Assembly (NCBI GenBank): GCA_001899285.1
Contig: MKWA01000006.1
Coordinates: forward strand, 17,378-81,377
Direction of reading: 5' to 3'
Source: Rhizobiales bacterium 64-17
GTDB taxonomy: Bacteria > Pseudomonadota > Alphaproteobacteria > Rhizobiales > Xanthobacteraceae
Length of the DNA stretch: 64,000 bases
Below, piece after piece: positions 34,550 through 42,921 of the stretch. The position numbers and the translations under genes are program-made. Under the pieces are notes generated by a model. That model saw only the letters and a program-made list of their open reading frames with translations. It was not told the DNA's origin and made no database searches. Position 1 is the first letter of the stretch. The number at the start of each line of letters is the position of its first letter.

Positions 34550-36525
34550 ACGACAATCTCAAACCGACGATGCTGTTGATCGACGCCGTGCGTCAGGCCG
34601 CGCGTCAGGAGCAATTCCTCGACGTCGTGTCGCCGGAGATCGCACGCGAGCGCTTCCATCGTCATTTGAAATTGTCTCCGCTCGCGGCGGAAAGCGTGCC
34701 GCTGGCCGAGGTGTTGCAGCGTGTCCTGGCGCACGATCTCACTGCGCCAGTCGATGCGCCGCCGTTCGACCGCTCGGCGGTCGATGGTTTTGCGCTGCGC
34801 GCCGCCGATACCACCGCGGCGAGCGAAGCCGCGCCGGCGCGGTTCCTGCTCAATGCGGAAGTGATCGCCTGCGGCCATCCACCGACGGTCCCGGTCGCAC
34901 CCGGCACCGCGACGGCGATCGCCACCGGCGGCGTCATTCCGCGCGGCGCCGACGCGGTGGTGATGGTCGAGCACACCGATCTGCTCGACGACGACCGGCC
35001 GGCCATTGCGCTGTATCGGCCGGCCGCGCCGGGACAGTTCATTGCTTATGCCGGGTCCGACATCGCGCGTGGCGAAACCCTGCTGCGCAAGGGCGCGCGG
35101 ATCGGTTCGCGCGAGATCGGCATCGTCGCTGCCTGCGGTCTCGACCGGCTCGACGTGGTGCGTCGACCGCGTGTCGCGGTGCTGTCCACCGGCGACGAAC
35201 TGGTACCGCCGGGAGAGCCGCTGCGGCCTGCCGGCGTCTATGACAGCAACGGTGCGATCGTCGCCGCTACCGTCGCCGAAGCCGGCGGCGAGCCGGTCTT
35301 GTTCGGCGCGTTTCCCGACGACGAGGCGGCGCTGGGCGACGCTGTGCGTGCTGCGCTCGCGACCTGCGACATGGTGGTCCTCTCTGGCGGCACGTCGAAA
35401 GGCGCGGGCGATCTGTCACATCGCATCGTCTCGACACTCGGCGCGCCTGGCATCCTCGTGCACGGTGTCGCGCTCAAGCCCGGCAAGCCGCTGTGTCTCG
35501 CGGTGATCGGCGAGAAGCCGGTGATCGTGCTCCCCGGTTTTCCGACCTCGGCGATCTTCACCTTCCATACGTTTGTCGCGCCGGTCATCCGCGCTTATGC
35601 CGGCCTGCCGCCGGAAGCGGCGCGCACCGTCGCAGCACGCGTGCCGGTGCGCGTGCCGTCCGAGCTTGGCCGTCAGGAATTCGTGCTGGTCGCGCTGGCC
35701 GACAGCGACCGCGGACCGGTGGCGTTCCCGACCGGCAAGGGCTCCGGTTCGGTGACGAGCTTCTCGCAGGCGGACGGTTTCATTGCCGTCGATGCGCTGG
35801 CGCAAGCGGTGGAACCCGATACGGTCGAGCCGGTGACGTTGATCGGCGGTGCCGCGCGTGCGCCCGATCTCGTCATCATGGGCAGCCACGACGTCGCGCT
35901 CGATGCGTTGATCGGTGCGCTGGCGGATCGCGGCTTCACCGCGCGGGTGCTCGCCATCGGCAGTCAGGGTGGCGTCGCCGCCGTGCGCCGTGGCGAATGC
36001 GACATCGCGCCGGTGCATCTGGTCGATCCGAAGACCGGCCAATACAACACGCATCTGGTCGCGCCCGGCTACGCGCTGGTGCCGGGCTGGCGGCGCATGC
36101 AGGGCGTCCTCTTCCGTCCCGGCGATGCGAGATTTGAAGGACGCACGGTGGAACAGGCGATTGCCGTGGCGCTCGCCGATCCAGCGTGTCTGATGGTCAA
36201 TCGCAATGCCGGCTCCGGCACGCGCGTGCTGGTGGATGGTTTGCTGAAAGGCGCGCGGCCGCCAGGCTATGCCAACCAGCCGAAGTCACACAACGCGGTG
36301 GCGGCGGCGATCGCGCAGCATCGCGCCGACTGGGGTCTCGCCATCGAACCGGTGGCGACGCTTTATGGGCTGGGTTTCCTGCCGGTGACGCCGGAGCACT
36401 ACGATTTCATCGTGCCGGATGCGCGGCGCGAGCGGCCGGCGGTCAAGGCGTTGCTCGACGCGCTCGCCGATCCGCAAGTGCAGGAGGCGATCCGCGCCCG
36501 CGGCATGCAGATCGGCAGCGCGTAA
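34546..36525 (+). CDS. MoeA-type molybdopterin molybdotransferase fused to a substrate-binding-like domain
   Basis: A 659-residue two-part protein. Residues about 1-410 are a complete MoeA: PPFDRSAVDGFALRA, GGVIPRGADAVVMVEHTD, VAVLSTGDELVPPGEPL, MVVLSGGTSKGAGDLS and HGVALKPGKPLCLAVIGEKPVIVLPGFPTSA. Residues about 450-659 are a periplasmic-binding-protein-like domain of the COG1910 type (VIMGSHDVALDALIGAL, RRGECDIAPVHLVDPKTGQYN, VNRNAGSGTRVLVD, NAVAAAIAQHRADWGLAI). MoeA inserts molybdenum into adenylylated molybdopterin in the cytosol; the second domain may sense molybdate or a cofactor precursor. It is coupled to the divergent MoeA-like gene, and may serve the Soe and Mo-hydroxylase enzymes nearby. 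Confidence 0.88.
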   Translation: MNDNLKPTMLLIDAVRQAARQEQFLDVVSPEIARERFHRHLKLSPLAAESVPLAEVLQRVLAHDLTAPVDAPPFDRSAVDGFALRAADTTAASEAAPARFLLNAEVIACGHPPTVPVAPGTATAIATGGVIPRGADAVVMVEHTDLLDDDRPAIALYRPAAPGQFIAYAGSDIARGETLLRKGARIGSREIGIVAACGLDRLDVVRRPRVAVLSTGDELVPPGEPLRPAGVYDSNGAIVAATVAEAGGEPVLFGAFPDDEAALGDAVRAALATCDMVVLSGGTSKGAGDLSHRIVSTLGAPGILVHGVALKPGKPLCLAVIGEKPVIVLPGFPTSAIFTFHTFVAPVIRAYAGLPPEAARTVAARVPVRVPSELGRQEFVLVALADSDRGPVAFPTGKGSGSVTSFSQADGFIAVDALAQAVEPDTVEPVTLIGGAARAPDLVIMGSHDVALDALIGALADRGFTARVLAIGSQGGVAAVRRGECDIAPVHLVDPKTGQYNTHLVAPGYALVPGWRRMQGVLFRPGDARFEGRTVEQAIAVALADPACLMVNRNAGSGTRVLVDGLLKGARPPGYANQPKSHNAVAAAIAQHRADWGLAIEPVATLYGLGFLPVTPEHYDFIVPDARRERPAVKALLDALADPQVQEAIRARGMQIGSA

Positions 36526-36527
36526 CT

Positions 36528-37802
36528 TTAGCGAACCGCGCCGAGCGTCGAGCCCTTCATCTTTTCCATCAGTTCGAGCGACGGATAGGAATCCGCCGGC
36601 AGACCGAATTTGAGCTGCGCCTGGCGCACCGCGGCGCGGGTCATGAGGCCGAGCTTGCCATCCGGCTTGCCGACATCGTAGCCGTTGCGCGCCAGCATCA
36701 ACTGCAGTTCGAGCATCTGCTGGGTGTTGAGCACGGTCACCGGCGCGTTGCCGCGATGGACCGGCGGCGCGCCCTGGATGCGCGTGGCGAAATAGGCGAC
36801 GGTGGTCGAGTAGACGAGCGCCGAATTCCAGCCGAGGAACGACTTGAAGTTGTTGTAGGCGAGGAACGCCGGGCCATTGCGGCCCATGGGCAGCACCAGC
36901 GAAGCCTCCATCGTGTCGGCCGGCAGCGCGCCGTTGGCGCCGGTCACGCCCCACTTCGCCCATTGCGCGCGCGGATGCACGATCTTCAGATCGGATTGCT
37001 CCCACGGCATGTTCGCGGGGACGCGCACTTCCTGGAGCCACGGTTCGCCGCGCTTCCAGCCGAAGCTCGACAGGAAGTTCGCGGCGGAGGCGAGCGTGTC
37101 CGGCACGCTCTTGACCAGATCGCGGCGGCCGTCGCCGTCATAGTCGACGGCGCTGCGATAATAGTCGGAGGCGGTGAACTGCATCGCGCCCAATTCGCCG
37201 GCCCAGTCGCCGCCGTTCATTTCGGCGACGGTGAGATCGCCGCGCTGCAGGATGCGCAAGGCGTCGACAAGCTGCTCGCGGAAATATTCGGTGCGGCGGC
37301 AGTCATAGGCGAGCGTCGCGATGGCGCGGAGGATGTTGTGCTTGCCGGTATTGGTGCCGAAGTCGCTTTCGAGGCCCCAGAACGCGACGAGAACCGGCGC
37401 CGGAATGCCGTATTGCTTCTCGACCTTGGCGAGAATCGCCGCATGACGCTGCATCATGATCTGCGCGTTCTTCATGCGATGACCGGCGATCATACGGTCG
37501 GAGAACTGCAGGAAGCTCTGCTGAAACACCTGCTGATTGCGGTCGCGCTGGATGATCTCGGGCGCGAACTCCATGTAGGGAACGGCCGAATCCACCACGG
37601 CGGGGCTGATGCCCTGCGCGATCGCGTCCTTGCGGAAGTCCTGCACCCAGCGTTCGAAGCTGGCGCTGTTGCGACAGCCGTCATGCACCTTGACCGCACC
37701 CGGCGCCGGATTGGCCGCCGCCGGACCTGACGGGATGGCCGCAAGCGTCAAAGCCGCGAGGGCAGCGAGGGTGGGCGTGGTTAACCGCATGGACGGCAGC
37801 AT
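36528..37802 (-). CDS. Lytic murein transglycosylase, MltB family with peptidoglycan-binding domain
   Basis: A 424-residue periplasmic enzyme. A signal peptide (MLPSMRLTTPTLAALAALTLAAIPSGPAAA) precedes the SLT_2 catalytic domain, with the catalytic glutamate in VAFWGLESDFGTNTGKHNILRAIATLAYDCRR and FTASDYYRSAVDYDGDGRRDLVKSVPDTLASAANFL. The last 65 residues are a PG_binding_1 repeat (LNTQQMLELQLMLARNGYDVGKPDGKLGLMTRAAVRQAQLKFGLPADSYPSLELMEKM). It cleaves glycan strands to 1,6-anhydromuropeptides. ATG 37802 has AGGTGA upstream. It is convergent with the MoeA-fusion gene, three bases apart. Confidence 0.92.
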   Translation of the reverse strand: MLPSMRLTTPTLAALAALTLAAIPSGPAAANPAPGAVKVHDGCRNSASFERWVQDFRKDAIAQGISPAVVDSAVPYMEFAPEIIQRDRNQQVFQQSFLQFSDRMIAGHRMKNAQIMMQRHAAILAKVEKQYGIPAPVLVAFWGLESDFGTNTGKHNILRAIATLAYDCRRTEYFREQLVDALRILQRGDLTVAEMNGGDWAGELGAMQFTASDYYRSAVDYDGDGRRDLVKSVPDTLASAANFLSSFGWKRGEPWLQEVRVPANMPWEQSDLKIVHPRAQWAKWGVTGANGALPADTMEASLVLPMGRNGPAFLAYNNFKSFLGWNSALVYSTTVAYFATRIQGAPPVHRGNAPVTVLNTQQMLELQLMLARNGYDVGKPDGKLGLMTRAAVRQAQLKFGLPADSYPSLELMEKMKGSTLGAVR

Positions 37803-37968
37803 GACATTCACCTGATGAACCTGTCCGGCGACCCTGCCTGCCGTGTCCGGTGCGTTCAACCGCGATCGGTTGGAAACCTTAAGAACGGGCGTGGCGACGA
37901 ACGCCGTGCTTTTCAACCGCGGCTGGCGATGGTTAAGAAGGTGGTGGATTGGGTGGAATCAAATCGCA

Positions 37969-39063
37969 ATGCAGGTCTTGGTAGCGGGGGCAGGGGTTGT
38001 CGGGTTGGCGGTGGCGCGTGCCGCCGCGTTGCGTGGCCATGAGGTGATCGTCGCCGAGGCGGCGAATGCCATCGGCACGGTGACCTCCTCGCGCAACAGC
38101 GAGGTGATCCATGCCGGCATGTACTATCCGACCGATACGCTGCGCGCGGTGCTGTGCGTGCGCGGGCGGCGGATGCTGTACGAGTTTCTGGTGTCGCACG
38201 GCGTGCCGCACCGCAAATGCGGCAAGCTGATCGTCGCCACCAACGACGCCGAACTGGCCAAGATCGAAACCATCTACCAGCAGGGCGGCATCAACGGCGT
38301 CGAAGGTCTCACCTTCATCGATGCAAAGACCGCGATGGCGATGGAGCCGGAACTGTTCTGCACCGCGGCGCTGTTGTCGCCGGAAACCGGCGTCATCGAC
38401 AGCCACGGCTATATGCTCGCGCTGCGTGGCGACATCGAGGATCACGGCGGTGCCATTGCGCTGAACACGCCGGTTGTCGGCATGACCCGCAAGGACGGCC
38501 AGTGGCAGGTACGGTTCGGCGGTGCAGAGGCCGGCACTTTTTCTTTCGATGCGGTGATCAATGCCGCCGGCCTTGGCGCGCAGGTGCTGGCGCGCGGCAT
38601 CGACGACTACCCGAAGGAACGGGTGCCGCGCCTCGTCTACGGCAAGGGCAATTATTTCTCTTATGCCGGTCGGCCGGCGTTCAAGCGGCTCATTTATCCG
38701 ATGCCGATCGACGGCGGGCTCGGCGTGCACGTCACGCTCGATCTCGCCGGGCGGATGCGGTTCGGTCCCGACGTGGAATGGATCGAGACCGAGAACTACG
38801 ACGTCGATCCGCGCCGCGCCGATTCATTCTACGCGCGCGTACGCACCTACTGGCCGAAACTGCCGGACGGATCGCTGACGCCGGACTACGCCGGCATCCG
38901 GCCGAAGCTGCGCGGCCAGGGCGAGGGACAGGCGGATTTCCTGCTCGAAGGCCCCGCTGAGCACGGTCTCGCCGGTCTCGTGCAACTGTTCGGGATCGAG
39001 TCGCCCGGCCTGACGTCGTCGCTAGCGTTGGGTGATGAGGTCGCGCGCCGGCTCGATCTTTGA
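37969..39063 (+). CDS. FAD-dependent oxidoreductase, L-2-hydroxyglutarate oxidase-like
   Basis: A 364-residue DAO-family flavoprotein. QVLVAGAGVVGLAVARAAALRGHEVIVAEA gives the FAD Rossmann fingerprint, with SSRNSEVIHAGMYYPTDTLRAVLCVRGRRMLYEF as the LhgO-like follow-up. VINAAGLGAQVLARGI and the terminal PGLTSSLALGDEVARRL complete FAD binding. It probably oxidises an L-2-hydroxy acid such as 2-hydroxyglutarate and passes electrons to the quinone pool; other substrates are possible. ATG 37969 is chosen at the fold start; GGTGGA lies upstream at an 11-base distance. Its last 42 bases overlap the convergent DUF2865 gene. Confidence 0.85.
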   Translation: MQVLVAGAGVVGLAVARAAALRGHEVIVAEAANAIGTVTSSRNSEVIHAGMYYPTDTLRAVLCVRGRRMLYEFLVSHGVPHRKCGKLIVATNDAELAKIETIYQQGGINGVEGLTFIDAKTAMAMEPELFCTAALLSPETGVIDSHGYMLALRGDIEDHGGAIALNTPVVGMTRKDGQWQVRFGGAEAGTFSFDAVINAAGLGAQVLARGIDDYPKERVPRLVYGKGNYFSYAGRPAFKRLIYPMPIDGGLGVHVTLDLAGRMRFGPDVEWIETENYDVDPRRADSFYARVRTYWPKLPDGSLTPDYAGIRPKLRGQGEGQADFLLEGPAEHGLAGLVQLFGIESPGLTSSLALGDEVARRLDL

Positions 39064-39852
39064 GCGCAGGCTCACGCGCGCGTCGGCGTCGTTGCCGATG
39101 CTGGCGGTGGTGTCGCCGTCCTCGACCGCGGGCTCGGTATGATTGGGCGCGATCTTGGTGCTCGCCAGCGTCTCGCGCACGGACTTGTTCACCCTGGCCA
39201 GATCGACCGGCGTGAACTCCGCCTGCGCGTGGCGGTTTGGGGTGAAGGCTTTGAATCCTTCGGCGGTGGCGACGATGTCGCCGGGGCGCAAGGTCGGATC
39301 GGTCTGCGCCGGGATCGCGGCGAGACCGCCGGTGCGCTTGCCGTTGCAGGTGCAGCCGTCCACCAGCTTCTGCCGATAGACGAACGCATTCTGCAGGTCG
39401 GTGTAGCGCTGGCCGTCGCGGGCCACCGCGTAATCGATATTGCTACCGGAGAAGACCTTGGTCTCGCTCGCGGGGCAGAATGACGAACAGGCTTCGGCGG
39501 CGCTCATGCCGGGACGGCTCTGCACCGGGAAGTAGGACCCATCGCAGGTGCGCACGCAGAAGCCGCGGGACGGGCCGCTGGGCGCGGCAGCGACACGTTG
39601 ACCGCTGCGCTGTCCCGTCAGGTCGTCAAAGAACCGCGTCACCGGATCGCGGTCATAGCCGCGCTCGGGCGCATAGGCCTGTGGAGCAGACACCGGTCTT
39701 GCTTCGCCGCGGATCGCGCGGCTGATGCCGCCGAACAGCGCCTCGAACAGGCCCTGCGCGTTGGCGGGGCCGGTCATCGCGCCCGTCATTGCAGCGCTGC
39801 CGATCGCCACGGCGGTGATGAAGGCACAGGCTGATCGGGACGGACGACGCAT
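39022..39852 (-). CDS. DUF2865 domain-containing secreted protein
   Basis: A 276-residue exported protein with a signal peptide (RRPSRSACAFITAVAIGSAAMTGAMTGPANA) and the DUF2865 core: FCVRTCDGSYFPVQSRPGMSAAEACSSFCPASETKVFSGSNIDYAVARDGQRYTDLQNAFVYRQKLVDGCTCNGK. Six cysteines in the core suggest disulfides or a metal site. The C-terminal 80 residues are polar and low in structure. The family is nearly restricted to Hyphomicrobiales and has no known function; a cell-envelope role is likely. ATG 39852 follows GAGG (GTG 39855 directly upstream is an alternative). Confidence 0.88.
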   Translation of the reverse strand: MRRPSRSACAFITAVAIGSAAMTGAMTGPANAQGLFEALFGGISRAIRGEARPVSAPQAYAPERGYDRDPVTRFFDDLTGQRSGQRVAAAPSGPSRGFCVRTCDGSYFPVQSRPGMSAAEACSSFCPASETKVFSGSNIDYAVARDGQRYTDLQNAFVYRQKLVDGCTCNGKRTGGLAAIPAQTDPTLRPGDIVATAEGFKAFTPNRHAQAEFTPVDLARVNKSVRETLASTKIAPNHTEPAVEDGDTTASIGNDADARVSLRSKIEPARDLITQR

Positions 39853-40001
39853 CACGAACCTCGCAAAACTCCCGGCAGAATTCCCGCTGTATCAACGTCC
39901 GCCGGATGCAAAGGTTGCACCCTTTGCTTTCCTTGCACCGCCCGGCCGGAGGCGGCCGCGAGCGCAATCTGGCGAAAATGCGTAAAGGACCGGTCAACAA
40001 C

Positions 40002-40014
40002 CCCCGTTTCGGGG
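40002..40014 (-). terminator. Possible short terminator hairpin after the antiporter gene
   Basis: CCCCG-TTT-CGGGG lies 16 bases beyond the antiporter stop codon on the minus strand. Read on that strand it is followed by GTTGTTG rather than a T tract, so termination is uncertain. The remainder of the 177-base gap to the DUF2865 start shows no other clear element. Confidence 0.3.
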
Positions 40015-40029
40015 CGATTTCCGGCGATA

Positions 40030-41442
40030 TCAGCGGAAAAACAGGACTGTGATCAGAACGAACAGCGGCAGCAGGATCAGTCCCGACCAGATCATGTAGC
40101 CGAAGAACGACGGCATCGCGACGCCGCCGCGCCGGGCGATGGCGTAGACCATGAAGTTCGGCGCATTGCCGATATAGGTGTTGGCGCCCATGAACACGGC
40201 GCCGGCGGAGATCGCCGCGAGCGTCGAGGCGAAGGTCGTCATCAGCACTTTCGGATCGCCGCCGGCAAGCTCGAAGAACACCAGATAGGTCGGCGCATTG
40301 TCGAGGAACGACGACAGCGCGCCGGTCACCCAGAAATAGGCGATGTTGTTGGCGTGGTCGCCTTTGCCGACCAGCGACACCAGTGGCGCCAATGCGCCGT
40401 CGAGACCGGCGTGCAGGATGGCGATCACCGGCACGATGCAGATGAAGATCGCGACGAACAGCTTGGCGACCTCGACGATCGGTCCCCATTCGAAGCCGTT
40501 GCCCTCGCGGCAGGTCTTCGGCGTCAGCCAGAGCGACAGCAGCGTGGCGATGACGAACACGGCGTCACGGACGAGATCCTGCAGCGGCAATTCGACCGTG
40601 TAGAGCGTGAACGTGATGCCCGGTTTCCAGTAGGCGCTCATCAGGATCGCGGCGATCACCAGCGCGATCAGCAGCAGGTTGATCTTGCCGTGCAAAGCGA
40701 GCGGGGAATCCGGCGTGAAATCGAACGGATGCTCCTCCCGTTCCTCACGGTGGTGCAGATACCAGTCCATCAGGAAAAATAAGACCAGCAGGATCCCGAC
40801 ACAGACCAGCATCTCCGGGAACAGGTGCTGCGGCGTCCAGAAGAAATCGACACCTTTGAGGAAGCCGACGAACAGCGGCGGATCGCCGAGTGGGGTCAGC
40901 ACGCCGCCGATATTCGAGACGAGGAAAATGAAAAAGACGATGACGTGGACGTTGTGATTGCGATCGTCATTGGCGCGCAGCACCGGGCGGATCAGCACCA
41001 TCGACGCGCCGGTGGTGCCGATGAAGCTCGCCAGCACGGTGCCGATGCCGAGCAGGATCGTGTTGGTCGCGGGCGTGCCGCGCAGATTGCCCTCGAGCCA
41101 GATGCCGCCGGCGATGGTGAACAGCGCCAGCAGTAGCAGGATGAACGGCATGTATTCGTGCAGCAGCGCGTGCAGGAGCGCGTCGGTCGCCGGCCCCGTG
41201 CCGGCGAACAGATAGAGCGGGATGATGGTGCATGCCGCCCAGAACGCGGCGAACTTGCCGTAGTGGTGTTCCCACAGATGCGGATAGAGCAGCGGCCCGG
41301 TGGCGATCGACAGCAGCATGCCGGCGAACGGCAGTGCCCACAGGATCGACATGCCGGCGCCGTTGAGCCCTTCGGCAGCGAACGCCGGCTGCGGCAGAAA
41401 TACGCTGCCGGTCAGGATCGCCAGTGCCAGTCGCAGTCGCAT
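40030..41442 (-). CDS. Sodium:proton antiporter, NhaD/ArsB-CitM type
   Basis: A 470-residue inner membrane carrier with about 12-13 hydrophobic helices. Diagnostic stretches are FIGTTGASMVLIRPVLRAND, FFIFLVSNIGGVLTPLGDPPLFVGFLKGVDFFW and ALSSFLDNAPTYLVFFELAGG, typical of NhaD-type sodium/proton antiporters in the ion transporter superfamily. An N-terminal signal-like segment ends at AFAAEG. ATG 41442 follows GAGGGGA at eight bases; the ORF track's 773-residue version is a false upstream extension over the MarR gene. It may serve pH and sodium homeostasis. Citrate or other carboxylate transport is a less likely alternative. Confidence 0.85.
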   Translation of the reverse strand: MRLRLALAILTGSVFLPQPAFAAEGLNGAGMSILWALPFAGMLLSIATGPLLYPHLWEHHYGKFAAFWAACTIIPLYLFAGTGPATDALLHALLHEYMPFILLLLALFTIAGGIWLEGNLRGTPATNTILLGIGTVLASFIGTTGASMVLIRPVLRANDDRNHNVHVIVFFIFLVSNIGGVLTPLGDPPLFVGFLKGVDFFWTPQHLFPEMLVCVGILLVLFFLMDWYLHHREEREEHPFDFTPDSPLALHGKINLLLIALVIAAILMSAYWKPGITFTLYTVELPLQDLVRDAVFVIATLLSLWLTPKTCREGNGFEWGPIVEVAKLFVAIFICIVPVIAILHAGLDGALAPLVSLVGKGDHANNIAYFWVTGALSSFLDNAPTYLVFFELAGGDPKVLMTTFASTLAAISAGAVFMGANTYIGNAPNFMVYAIARRGGVAMPSFFGYMIWSGLILLPLFVLITVLFFR

Positions 41443-41528
41443 CGTGTGTCCCCTCAACATCGAGGCGCAAAATCGGACGGAGATGCGGTGCGAGTCAAGT
41501 TGCGACGTTCTGCCAGCGTTGCAGAGAA

Positions 41529-42110
41529 TCACGCCGGCTCGTGTTCGGCGCAAAGGCGCGTCCTGTCGCTGTCCTGCAGCGTTTGTTCCAGCAGCGTGCA
41601 CCAGTGGGTGCGTTCGCCTTTGGCGCCGGCGCGGAAATGCCGGCAGGTGTGGCAGACGCCGAACGGGCGATCGCCGCGGCCACGCTGAAGCTGCGTCAGC
41701 ATGGCAGCGAGACCTTGCAGCATCGCCTCGCGCTGCGTTGCCGGGAGCGTGGCGGCGGCGGCGGTCAGCTCCTGCATCGGGTCGCGTGCCGCGAGCGTTT
41801 CTCCGCGCGGCGTGAGGAACAATCGGACGACACGGCCGGACTCCGGATCGGGACGGCGCTGGAGGAGGTGCTTGCGTTCCAGCGCATTCAGGGTCTGCGA
41901 AGCGGTGCCTTTGGTGGCGTTGAGAAATCGCGCCACCGCGCCCGGCGTGTTGGAATAGCGGTTGCAGCGCGCGAGGTAGGTGAGCGCGTCCCACTGCGCC
42001 GGGTTGAGCCCGGCCGCGTGACGCTCGGCACGGACGAGCCGGGCCAGCCGCTCGATCAGTTCGGCGATCAGCGGGGCGTCGGCGGGTGTGGCCGGAGTTC
42101 TTGCGATCAT
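41529..42110 (-). CDS. MarR family regulator with C-terminal cysteine-rich tail
   Basis: A 193-residue regulator. Residues about 25-120 are the MarR winged helix (GLNPAQWDALTYLARCNRYSNTPGAVARFLNATKGTASQTLNALERKHLLQRRPDPESGRVVRLFLTPRG). After a helical part, the last 45 residues carry CHTCRHF...THWCTLLEQ...RLCAEH, four cysteines plus histidines suited to bind zinc or iron-sulfur. This tail is seen in some alphaproteobacterial MarR proteins; its function is unproven. It diverges from a periplasmic protein/redoxin pair with two matching palindromes between. The start (MIARTPA, 42110) lacks a clear ribosome site; 42137 is an alternative. Confidence 0.85.
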   Translation of the reverse strand: MIARTPATPADAPLIAELIERLARLVRAERHAAGLNPAQWDALTYLARCNRYSNTPGAVARFLNATKGTASQTLNALERKHLLQRRPDPESGRVVRLFLTPRGETLAARDPMQELTAAAATLPATQREAMLQGLAAMLTQLQRGRGDRPFGVCHTCRHFRAGAKGERTHWCTLLEQTLQDSDRTRLCAEHEPA

Positions 42111-42119
42111 CAGCCCAAA

Positions 42120-42134
42120 GTATCGACTCGCTAG
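42120..42134. promoter_or_regulatory. Second (imperfect) MarR-type operator
   Basis: GTATCGA-C-TCGCTAG at 42120-42134 matches the palindrome at 42163 in its entire left arm and in five of seven right-arm bases. The centres are 43 bases apart, about four helical turns, so both can be occupied on one face. It lies next to the MarR start, suggesting autoregulation. Confidence 0.5.
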
Positions 42135-42162
42135 CATCTTGCAAGGTTGCCCAATCTTGATA

Positions 42163-42177
42163 GTATCGAGTCGATAC
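42163..42177. promoter_or_regulatory. MarR-type operator, perfect palindrome GTATCGA-G-TCGATAC
   Basis: A perfect 7-1-7 inverted repeat in the divergent region between the MarR gene and the secreted protein gene. It overlaps a TACAAT -10-like element (42175-42180) and is directly upstream of an AAAGGAGG ribosome site, so binding would block transcription of the plus-strand genes. Binding by the adjacent MarR protein is inferred from position. Confidence 0.65.
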
Positions 42178-42195
42178 AATAAAGGAGGGCTCCCC

Positions 42196-42921
42196 ATGCG
42201 GATCATCAGTTGCGTGGCTTTTGCCGGAATGCTCGCCGTGGCGCCGGCGACGGCCCACGATCTCAAGTCGGAACGCAAGGCCGGCATCGCGCCAGCCTTC
42301 GACATCCTGTCGGCCGACGCCAAGGCCAAGGGCCGAATCGTCACCTTTCACATGACAGTGGCCGGACAGGCGGGCAGCGAGCGCCCCGTACCAACCGGCA
42401 AGCTGCCGGGATCGGAGGTCTACGCTTATGCGTGGCCGACGACGCTCGATCCGTCAGTCGCGGGTTTCAAGAAGAAATCCGGCATTCTCGCCCTGGTGGT
42501 CACCGCGCATCCGGATTTCGACGACACGCCGCTCTACGACGAGGATGGTGACGGCGATCCGAATAATGACGGCAAGCAATGGCACAGCCACTGGGTGGTG
42601 CTGGCCAAGGACAAGACCTGCGGCCCGTCCGGCCTCAAGGTGCGCGACATTTCGCCGGGCGAAGCGCTCCCTGCGAGCGCGCCGGGTCTGCCGCTGGCGC
42701 TCGACAGTCCGGGCTACACGCCGCTGATCAAGGGCGACGGGTTGACGGTCAACGGCACCACCCACAAGCCGAAGGCCGCAATCGGCGCCGGCTTCGACGC
42801 CGTCACCGCCAAATTGCGAGTCCACCCGCAGGGCAAGACGCCGCTATTGTGCATCACCGAGGTGATGGACGTCGTCTCCGGCAAGCTCGATCTGTCGGGG
42901 CGCATCGTCGAGCAGAAATGA
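42196..42921 (+). CDS. Secreted protein of unknown function with acidic Asp-rich loop
   Basis: A 241-residue protein with a clear signal peptide (RIISCVAFAGMLAVAPATA, cleavage after residue 20). No domain is recognised. The mature part has DEDGDGDPNNDGKQWHSHWVV (about 115-135), an EF-hand-like acidic loop next to two histidines, and two cysteines (KTCGP and LLCITEV). It has a very strong ribosome site, AAAGGAGG, seven bases from the ATG. It is co-translated with a redoxin gene (ATGA overlap) and controlled from the MarR-type operator. A periplasmic metal- or calcium-binding role is a guess. Confidence 0.75.
   Translation: MRIISCVAFAGMLAVAPATAHDLKSERKAGIAPAFDILSADAKAKGRIVTFHMTVAGQAGSERPVPTGKLPGSEVYAYAWPTTLDPSVAGFKKKSGILALVVTAHPDFDDTPLYDEDGDGDPNNDGKQWHSHWVVLAKDKTCGPSGLKVRDISPGEALPASAPGLPLALDSPGYTPLIKGDGLTVNGTTHKPKAAIGAGFDAVTAKLRVHPQGKTPLLCITEVMDVVSGKLDLSGRIVEQK

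Noticed and set aside
40030-42351. 773-residue version of the antiporter
   Set aside because: The first 300 residues are read out of frame through the MarR gene; a signal-like start and ribosome site mark the true start at 41442.
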